Assembly (NCBI GenBank): GCA_016183835.1
Contig: JACPDV010000226.1
Location: 1-13,677 of the forward strand
From: Armatimonadota bacterium
Lineage (GTDB): Bacteria > Armatimonadota > UBA10988
Reading direction: 5' to 3'
DNA: 13,677 nt
Part shown: positions 1 to 5,745 of the stretch, one piece after another
Layout of the letters: the number at the start of each line of letters is the position of its first letter
Numbering within the stretch: the first letter of the stretch is position 1
Program-made: the position numbers and the translations under genes
The notes under the pieces: model-generated
The model's input: the letters and a program-made list of their open reading frames with translations, nothing else
The model's database searches: none
What the model was told of the DNA's origin: nothing

Positions 1-1098
1 GGCGATGCGTTCGAGGTCTACCCGCCCGGCGGCTCCAACTGGTCCATCCACGACAACACGATCGCCGACTGCCCAACGTCCATGCTGCTGGACGGCTACG
101 GCGGGCCGACCTCGGTCCTGCGCAGCAACGTGGTGAGCGGCAGTGGCGGCGCGCCCGGCGCCGCGGCGGCCGTCGACGTGCGCGGCGAGTGGAGCCTGGT
201 CGACAACCTGTTCAGCGGCTTCAGCCAGCCGGTGCTGGCGCTGTCCGTCGATCGCTTCGGGCAGCCCATCCGGAGCCCGATCCGGGGCAACGTGTTCCGG
301 CGCTGCGTGAAGGTGCTGGACGACGGATCGAGGGCGCTGTGGGGCGCCGCGGCGGCCGAGGGCAACCGCTTCATCGACTGTGCCGAAGCGCCGTCGACCG
401 GCGGCACGGCCAGCAAAACCCCGGCGCTCGCTGCGCTCGCGCGGATAGCCGCGCCCGCGCGGCCCAGGCTGCTCGCACCGCGCCCGCCGGCCAAGCTCGC
501 GATCGACGGCGACGTGGCCGAATGGCCGTGGGGCGACAAGGCCCGGGTGGCCCTGGTGGCGCAGACGCCGGACGGCCAGCCCATCGCCTCGCCCCGCTCG
601 CTCCTTCTCGCCGCCGCGGACCAGGACTGGCTCTACCTGTCGATCCGGGTGGTGACCCCACCGAACTACACCGTCCATCCGGCTGCCGACCCGTACAATG
701 GTGACGGCATGGAGGTGGCTTTCCGCAGCGCGCAGCCGGGTGCGCCGGCGGCGATCCTGATGCTCTACGGCTCGGCTGACGGCAGGTTCTGGCCGCACCC
801 ATCGGGCGGCGCGAGCGGCGCGCAGATGGCCCAGTTGGCCAGCGACACGCGCTACGCCACGCGGCCCGGCAAGGACCAGTGGACGGCCGAATGGCGGATC
901 CCGCGGGCGGTCCTCGGGGCAGGCCAGGCCGGGGCCAAGCGGCTGCAATTCAACGTGGGGATCTTCCACCAGGCCGCCGGTCTGTGGGTGGCGTGGGTCG
1001 GCATCCACCAGGCGGCCGGCCTGTGGGTGGCGTGGGTGGGCACGGGGGCGGAGGTCTTCCGCGTGGAGAGCGCGGGCGAGATGGTGACCGGCGGGTGA
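1..1098 (+). CDS. Parallel beta-helix protein with C-terminal CBM9-like domain (5' end missing)
   Basis: The reading frame is open from the first base and ends at TGA 1096-1098, giving 365 visible residues; the start and any signal peptide lie outside the window. Roughly residues 1-125 carry repeated short Asn-rich turns (IHDNTIADC, RSNVVSG, VDNLFSGF, RGNVFRRC, EGNRFIDC), the rung pattern of right-handed parallel beta-helix proteins such as polysaccharide lyases and pectinase-like folds. After an Ala/Pro-rich linker, residues ~165-350 resemble CBM9/DOMON-like sugar-binding domains: a KLAIDGDVAEW entry, a DWLYLSIRV strand, a YNGDGMEVAF motif and an EWRIPRAVLG motif near the end. The inferred role is binding or cleavage of an extracellular polysaccharide. 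No catalytic residues can be assigned because the N-terminal part is missing. Codons 323-348 are a 13-residue tandem duplication (annotated separately). The gene converges with the minus-strand gene ending at 1250. Confidence 0.8.
   Translation, partial: GDAFEVYPPGGSNWSIHDNTIADCPTSMLLDGYGGPTSVLRSNVVSGSGGAPGAAAAVDVRGEWSLVDNLFSGFSQPVLALSVDRFGQPIRSPIRGNVFRRCVKVLDDGSRALWGAAAAEGNRFIDCAEAPSTGGTASKTPALAALARIAAPARPRLLAPRPPAKLAIDGDVAEWPWGDKARVALVAQTPDGQPIASPRSLLLAAADQDWLYLSIRVVTPPNYTVHPAADPYNGDGMEVAFRSAQPGAPAAILMLYGSADGRFWPHPSGGASGAQMAQLASDTRYATRPGKDQWTAEWRIPRAVLGAGQAGAKRLQFNVGIFHQAAGLWVAWVGIHQAAGLWVAWVGTGAEVFRVESAGEMVTGG
967..1044 (+). repeat. In-frame 39-bp tandem duplication inside the CBM9-like domain
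   Basis: Unit 1 (967-1005) encodes HQAAGLWVAWVGI and unit 2 (1006-1044) encodes HQAAGLWVAWVGT. The two units match at 34 of 39 bases by eye. Three differences are silent third-position changes (GCC/GCG, GGT/GGC, GTC/GTG); the other two fall in the last codon (ATC/ACG). The frame is kept, so one beta-strand-like segment with two Trp residues is simply doubled. Confidence 0.9.
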
Positions 1099-1118
1099 GG
1101 CGGCGGCTCGCTGCGCAA

Positions 1119-1231
1119 CTCCGGCCCCCTCTCCCGCCGGGAGAGGGCTGGGGTGAGGGTCCTTTCGGGCCGCCCACCCGCCGCGCACCGCCCTCACCCC
1201 CACCCTCTCCCGGCGGGAGACGGGGCCGGAG
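1119..1231. repeat. Long intergenic inverted repeat (41-nt arms), possible bidirectional terminator
   Basis: The arm at 1119-1159 pairs with the arm at 1191-1231 across a 31-nt loop, with only a few mismatches over 41 positions. Each arm also contains its own small hairpin, CTCTCCC-GCC-GGGAGAG on the left and its counterpart on the right, so the element is a palindrome doublet. It fills the gap between two convergent genes (stops at 1096-1098 and 1250-1252). It could act as a factor-independent bidirectional terminator, although there is no T-tract, or it could be a dispersed REP/BIME-like repeat. Similar GGGAGAGGG-GGGTGAGGG palindromes are commonly seen between genes in GC-rich bacteria; that point is from general knowledge and was not searched. 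Confidence 0.8.
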
Positions 1232-1249
1232 TCGGGCTCACCAGCGCTG

Positions 1250-4200
1250 TCACCGCTCCAGCTTCAGCACCACGCTCGAACCTGCTTGCACCGTGGCCGT
1301 CAGCTTTGTCCCGCCGTAGATCGGCGTGTGCGGCGGCGAGGTCAGGTTGGCGCGGATCTCCCGATCGGTCGGGTTGTGCACCTCCAGGTGCGGCGCGACG
1401 CCCTCCGACAGCCCGTCACGGATCAGCGTCAGCTTCACCTCGGGCCGGTCGCAGACGAAGACGTTGCCCACCCAGATCGCCGAGCCCTGATCCACATTCT
1501 CCTGCAGCCAGGCGCTGCCCTCGGCCACGCCCACGAAGCGGAAGAACGGCCGGGCCGTGCTGTAGACCGCCGCGCAGCCGTTGTCCTCGAGCCCCTCCAC
1601 CCGCAGCGGCAGGTCTATGATGGTCGGCCGCGGCGCCACCTTGAGGCTCACCTCGTGCTCCTGCGCACGGGCGGCGAGGAACAGCTCCTTGGACAAGAGC
1701 GTGCCCGCCTCGAGCCCCGCCTTCACCCCTCGCTCGCCGCCGCCGATACCGAAGCTCTCGCCCACGTCCTCGATCTGCGTCACCGCTTGCTCCGGCGTCA
1801 GGCGCGGCCCGCCGAGGGTGGCCATGCCGAACCGGTAGATCAGCTCCGTGCCCGCGGCGATCTTCTGCCCGGCCTCGCCCAGCCCCACCTGAAGCTGGTT
1901 GACCCGGCCGGTGTTCGGATCCGCCGCGCAGAGGTAGCGGAAGCGGGTGTCGGCCGCGGCGTAGAAGACCGGATAGACGTCGCACGGCGCCGCGGTGACG
2001 AACCCGCCCGGCGCCACGAAACCCTCCTGCACCACGCCCTTGCCCTTCCCGATGGGCACGATCGTCGGCCCGCCGGCGGCGTCCTTGACCAGCAGCGTGT
2101 TGGCCGTGTCCGCGTCGGTGCCGCTGGGGTTGAAGTAGAAGAGCATGATGGGCACGCCGCCGGTGAGGGTCACGTCGCGCTTGAAGGTGACCTTCCCCTC
2201 GTGCCAGACCATCCCGCCGCGGTAGTCCTTCGCCCCCTCGCGCGCCCGGCGGTAGTCCCAGGTGATGAACATGTTGTTCCGGTTCTGCAGGTACCAGCTC
2301 CGGTGCACGCGGGTGAAGAGCTGGTTCTCCTGGACGATCACCGGCGGGCTGGTGCGGGCCGGCGTGTCGCGGGTGGGCGAGTCGAAGGGCTCCACCAGCG
2401 GGCCCATGGTCATCTCGCAGAGCTTCACGTCGTTGCCGGGCAAGACCACGTCAAGGGTCTTGCGGAGGATGCCGTCGGTCCAGCCCAGGGGATACTGCTT
2501 GACTTCCGCGGTGGTCATGCAGTCGATGGGCCAGGCGCGGAGCTGGGTCTGGCGGGTCAGAGCGGCGGCGGTGTCGTAGCCGCGGATGCTCTCCACGGGC
2601 ATGCCTTGCCAGCCCTGGTAGAGCGGCATCATCTCGTTGCGGTCGGGGTGCCAGCAGAGGCCGACCCCGTTGAGGAAGTTGAGGTTGTCGCCGCAGCGGA
2701 GCAGGCTCTGCTTGTAGCAGAAGAGCAGCAGCTTGTCGCTGATCGCGCGGCGGCCCCGGCCGTCGATCACCTCCAAGACGAGGTCGTGGTCGCGGTCGTG
2801 GACCAGCTCGAAGGCCCGGGCGAAGCTGTTCTGCCCGCCGCCGAGGTAGCGCCGGACCAGGCCGTAGTCGCAGTTGTGCACCCGCACCTCGGCGATGCCG
2901 TCGGGCGAGCTGACCTGGAACCGGAGCCGCACGCGCTGCTTGCCGCGCACCGAGAAGGGGAAGTCGTGCTGTGTGTTGGTCGCGGCGAATTGCTCGATGG
3001 CCGGCCCGGCGGTGACGTACGGGCAGGCGGGGTGGCTGAAGTTGCCGCAGCGCGTGTTGAGCCAGTCGTGGGCGTTGGCCAGGTCGCGGGCGCCGGTGGC
3101 ACATTGGGCGGCGGCCTGCGCGACCTCGCCCGGCGAGTAGATCCGCGCGTACGACGCCGCGTTGAGGTGACGCACGTCGCGCAGGGCGAAGAGGTACTCG
3201 GCGAGCTGGTCCTCCACCAGCCGGCCGCGGTCGTAGACGTACGGCGGCACGCGGTAGAACCACCACAGGTTGGCGGGATGCGCCCCCTTCTGCCGCAGGT
3301 TGTGGTAGTTCAGCAGCATGTTGGGCGAGTAGGCGCAGTACTCCCAGTACTGCCCCGGGTTGTGCATCACCTGCCCGTCCCACTGCCGGAGCGGCGGGTG
3401 CTGCTCGTTGGTCTCGCCGTAGGCGCGCTTGAAGCTCTCCTGGGGGAAGACGATCCGCTCGGACCAGATGGCCCAGCGGTCGCCCAGCTCGTCGCCGAAC
3501 TCGACGCCCGGGCAGGCGTAGAAGTCGGCGGTGGAAGCCTGCTTGCAGTCGGCCTTGAGCTGCTCCAGCTCGGCGGCGGTCATCTTCTCGAGCGCCTCAT
3601 TGAACACGATGAACGACAGCCCGGCCGCCCGGGCGGCGGCGGCGTAGTCGGCCACGCTCCCGGTGCCGTCGCTGAGCGCAGTGCGAGCGCCGAGGATGCC
3701 GCGGATCCCGGGCACCGGCGCGGGCAGCTCGGCCTTGTCCCAGTCGATCCGCTCGGGGAACTTCACCTCGCTCACCGCATCGGTGCGGAAGGTGCCCAGA
3801 GCCGGGTTGTCGCGGGAGGTCTCCGCCAGCCACCGGATGCCGTTCAGCGTGAGGCGGGCGCCGTCGCTGGGGAGCCCGGCGGCGGCGTTGCCGGCGGACT
3901 CCACAATCATGTTCCAGCCGGGCACGCCGTAGTTGGCGTGGACGCTGCGCGCCGGCACGCTGTACGCCATCACGCGGCCCTTGCCGAAGCTGCGCACGGC
4001 GGCGATGGGCGGCGCACTCGGGTAGGTGCCGATGTGGCCGTAGTCGGTGACGTGCTCGCGGGTGACCACGTAGCTCTGCGCGCTCTGCTCGCCGCGGACG
4101 AGCACCTGCCAGTCGGGCGAGAGCTTGAGCGCCGGCACGCCGGGCGTGTCGCCGTTGTGGTACTGCGGCAGACAGAGCCGGGAGACGCCCTCGGTGACCG

Positions 4201-4759
4201 GATGGCCCTTCGTCACGCTCTCGGTCGAGTAGAACCCCTCCGGCGGGAAGATGGTGGCGATGGGGGTCTTGAAGCTGTGCCGCGGGTCGAACACGCCCTC
4301 GTGGAGCATCTCGACCCCGAGACCCTGGAAGACCAGGTTGGCGTAGTCCTGGTCCTTGTCGCCGGGGTAGCGGACGGCCTGGAGGATGAGCAGCGCGCTG
4401 CCGCCCTCGCTGAGATAGGCCTCCAGCGCCTGGCGCGCGTTGGCGGCGGTGCGGAGGCGCTCGGGGCCGAGGTCCATGATGCTGGAATCGAAGGGCGTGT
4501 CGAGCACCATGACGTTGAACTGGCGGAAGAGCTCCAGCGTGCGGCGGGGATCGGCCTGCTCGCCAAAGACCAGGCGCCACTCGGCGAGCCCGAACCCGAA
4601 GCCGTTGGGCGCCAGGACGCGCGTGGCGTAGGGGTACGAGTCGCGCTCCTCGGCGAAGTAGCGGTCGGCGTCGACCATCACGAAGCCGATCACCGGGTCC
4701 TTGGCGGCGGCGAGGGCGGGGAGGAGGAGCAGGAGGGCGAGGTGGGCGTGGATTCGCAT
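1250..4759 (-). CDS. Large secreted protein: GATase-like domain plus degenerate PHP-like domain
   Basis: The protein has 1169 residues. The frame stays open upstream to 4909, but I chose ATG 4757-4759 because it begins a clean signal peptide (MRIHAHLALLLLLPALAAA) and the extension has no hydrophobic character. Residues ~20-315 look like a class I glutamine-amidotransferase-type Rossmann domain of the kind found in secreted DUF4159/ThuA-like proteins: FNVMVLDTPFD, LEAYLSEGGSALLI, FGKGRVMAYSV, LTLNGIRWLAE. No catalytic Cys-His-Glu triad is evident. Residues ~350-590 follow the PHP phosphoesterase pattern (TALSDGTGS, ADYAAAARAAGLSFIVFNE, ACPGVEF, YVTAGPAI), but the HxH metal motif reads GAR (357-359) and the usual EH/DH reads EA (388-389). 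Residues ~600-680 look like a beta-sandwich extension ending in DGRGRRAISDK. The last ~480 residues are beta-rich and unrecognised. It is likely extracytoplasmic; substrate and activity are unknown, and loss of metal ligands suggests binding or a changed chemistry. Its 5' end diverges from the pilin-like gene. Confidence 0.8.
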   Translation of the reverse strand: MRIHAHLALLLLLPALAAAKDPVIGFVMVDADRYFAEERDSYPYATRVLAPNGFGFGLAEWRLVFGEQADPRRTLELFRQFNVMVLDTPFDSSIMDLGPERLRTAANARQALEAYLSEGGSALLILQAVRYPGDKDQDYANLVFQGLGVEMLHEGVFDPRHSFKTPIATIFPPEGFYSTESVTKGHPVTEGVSRLCLPQYHNGDTPGVPALKLSPDWQVLVRGEQSAQSYVVTREHVTDYGHIGTYPSAPPIAAVRSFGKGRVMAYSVPARSVHANYGVPGWNMIVESAGNAAAGLPSDGARLTLNGIRWLAETSRDNPALGTFRTDAVSEVKFPERIDWDKAELPAPVPGIRGILGARTALSDGTGSVADYAAAARAAGLSFIVFNEALEKMTAAELEQLKADCKQASTADFYACPGVEFGDELGDRWAIWSERIVFPQESFKRAYGETNEQHPPLRQWDGQVMHNPGQYWEYCAYSPNMLLNYHNLRQKGAHPANLWWFYRVPPYVYDRGRLVEDQLAEYLFALRDVRHLNAASYARIYSPGEVAQAAAQCATGARDLANAHDWLNTRCGNFSHPACPYVTAGPAIEQFAATNTQHDFPFSVRGKQRVRLRFQVSSPDGIAEVRVHNCDYGLVRRYLGGGQNSFARAFELVHDRDHDLVLEVIDGRGRRAISDKLLLFCYKQSLLRCGDNLNFLNGVGLCWHPDRNEMMPLYQGWQGMPVESIRGYDTAAALTRQTQLRAWPIDCMTTAEVKQYPLGWTDGILRKTLDVVLPGNDVKLCEMTMGPLVEPFDSPTRDTPARTSPPVIVQENQLFTRVHRSWYLQNRNNMFITWDYRRAREGAKDYRGGMVWHEGKVTFKRDVTLTGGVPIMLFYFNPSGTDADTANTLLVKDAAGGPTIVPIGKGKGVVQEGFVAPGGFVTAAPCDVYPVFYAAADTRFRYLCAADPNTGRVNQLQVGLGEAGQKIAAGTELIYRFGMATLGGPRLTPEQAVTQIEDVGESFGIGGGERGVKAGLEAGTLLSKELFLAARAQEHEVSLKVAPRPTIIDLPLRVEGLEDNGCAAVYSTARPFFRFVGVAEGSAWLQENVDQGSAIWVGNVFVCDRPEVKLTLIRDGLSEGVAPHLEVHNPTDREIRANLTSPPHTPIYGGTKLTATVQAGSSVVLKLER

Positions 4760-4921
4760 GGCGGGCACCGTGCGAGCCCATTCGTCGAGGGGTGGCGAAC
4801 CACCTTGTGCAGCGTGGCGGCGTCGCAACGGGCACAGGTATCGCGGAGCGACAGCTTGACAGCCGGGTTCCGATGTGCGACACCCGGAGGTGGCGGCCGG
4901 GGGCGCCAAGGGAGTACAACC
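4760..4921. promoter_or_regulatory. Divergent intergenic region with candidate pilin promoter and RBS
   Basis: This 162-nt gap separates the divergent GATase/PHP-like and pilin-like genes, so promoters for both should lie here. On the plus strand a perfect TTGACA sits at 4856-4861, but no good -10 lies 16-18 nt downstream (GACACC is the closest), so the promoter call is weak. An inverted repeat CCGGGT (4863-4868)/ACCCGG (4882-4887) with a 13-nt loop overlaps the spacer and could be an operator or a 5'-UTR hairpin. A strong Shine-Dalgarno AAGGGAG (4908-4914) lies 7 nt before the pilin ATG. No convincing promoter or SD is visible for the minus-strand gene. Confidence 0.4.
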
Positions 4922-5626
4922 ATGACACGACGTCGCGCACGTGGGTTCACCCTGATCGAGCTGTTGGTGGTGATCGCCATCATCGCGATCCTGGCGGCAA
5001 TCCTGTTCCCGGTCTTCGCCAAGGCCCGGGAGAAGGCGCGTCAGAGCTCATGCATGAGCAACCTCAAACAGCTCGCCACCGGGATGATGATGTACGTCTC
5101 GGACTACGATCAGGCGTTTCCAGCCCAGAACATCGCGCACTACCCGGGCGGGCCCGCCGCGTATCCGCAGGACGCCTGCTGCGTGGAGCGGAACATCTGG
5201 TTCGCGGTCCTGCAGCCGTACGTGAAGAACTCGCAGATCGGGCTCTGCCCGAGCATCGTGGACACCGATTTCGGGCGTCCGGCCACGCCCTACGGCCCGG
5301 CGCGGGCGGTGCACTACAAGTTCAAGCACGCCATCTGCGCGCGCGGCAGCGGGGTCAAGGACGCGGCCTTCGGCACGCCCGCGCAGCAGGTGATGTTGCG
5401 CGAGTTCCGGGCGGCGCACGACGACCTGCAGTGTGGCTGCGCGCAGCCCGAGCCGCCGGCGCGACGCTACAACTCGGCGTTCTTCGACGGCCACGCCAAG
5501 GCGGTGCGGGCGGGCGACACGCTGATGATGCGGAACGGCAGCAACCGCTGGGACCCGCACTGGTTCTGGATGGGGCCGAACGCCTACGACTGGACCTCGG
5601 ACCCGTCGGCGGGATCGGATCTGTAG
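4922..5626 (+). CDS. Prepilin-type N-terminal methylation protein (type II pseudopilin-like, DUF1559-like)
   Basis: The protein has 234 residues. The same frame is open far upstream, antisense to the previous gene, but ATG 4922 is supported by AAGGGAG 7 nt before it and by the prepilin leader starting immediately: MTRRRARG then FTLIELLVVIAIIAILAAI. Prepilin peptidase should cut between Gly8 and Phe9 and methylate Phe9; Glu13 is the conserved Glu5 of mature pilins. The hydrophobic helix (~9-32) continues into an amphipathic FAKAREKARQSSC segment, followed by a globular domain. The C-terminal part has YNSAFFDGHAKAV (183-195), matching the DGH motif near the end of DUF1559-like proteins. Seven cysteines follow the helix (44, 86, 87, 109, 139, 171, 173), suggesting disulfides or metal binding. 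These proteins are exported and retained in the inner membrane or assembled into pseudopili; individual functions are mostly unknown, and lineages that carry them often have dozens. It is a stand-alone gene with no pilus assembly genes nearby. Confidence 0.9.
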   Translation: MTRRRARGFTLIELLVVIAIIAILAAILFPVFAKAREKARQSSCMSNLKQLATGMMMYVSDYDQAFPAQNIAHYPGGPAAYPQDACCVERNIWFAVLQPYVKNSQIGLCPSIVDTDFGRPATPYGPARAVHYKFKHAICARGSGVKDAAFGTPAQQVMLREFRAAHDDLQCGCAQPEPPARRYNSAFFDGHAKAVRAGDTLMMRNGSNRWDPHWFWMGPNAYDWTSDPSAGSDL

Positions 5627-5697
5627 GCGGTTCCGACGCGCCCGGTGGTCAGGACCGACGCGGCGCGCTGCCCGGACACCGTCTGCGGGCCGGCACA

Positions 5698-5718
5698 CGC
5701 AACAGCTTGGCTGTTGCG
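5698..5718. terminator. Hairpin between convergent genes
   Basis: A perfect 9-bp stem, CGCAACAGC (5698-5706) and GCTGTTGCG (5710-5718), closes on a TTG loop. It lies in the 119-nt gap between the pilin-like gene (stop 5624-5626, plus strand) and the glycosidase gene (stop 5746-5748, minus strand), where a shared terminator is expected. No T-run follows on either strand, so intrinsic termination is plausible but not proved. Confidence 0.55.
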
Positions 5719-5745
5719 GCTGGTTCGTCGCCTGACCGGGACGGC

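Noticed and set aside
4760..4909. An upstream start near 4909 for the GATase/PHP-like protein.
   Set aside because: The extra 50 residues are hydrophilic and would bury the clear signal peptide that starts at 4759.
1286..4921. Very long open plus-strand frame antisense to the GATase/PHP-like gene, reaching into the pilin gene.
   Set aside because: The translation is low-complexity and rich in Val, Gly, Ala, Arg, His and Leu with no recognisable domain. The minus strand carries a signal peptide and domain motifs. Only the last 234 codons (from 4922) are real, with an RBS and prepilin motif.
2451..4940. Long Arg/Pro/Ala-rich minus-strand frames overlapping the GATase/PHP-like gene.
   Set aside because: They are frame-shifted shadows of the real gene with biased composition and no family motifs.
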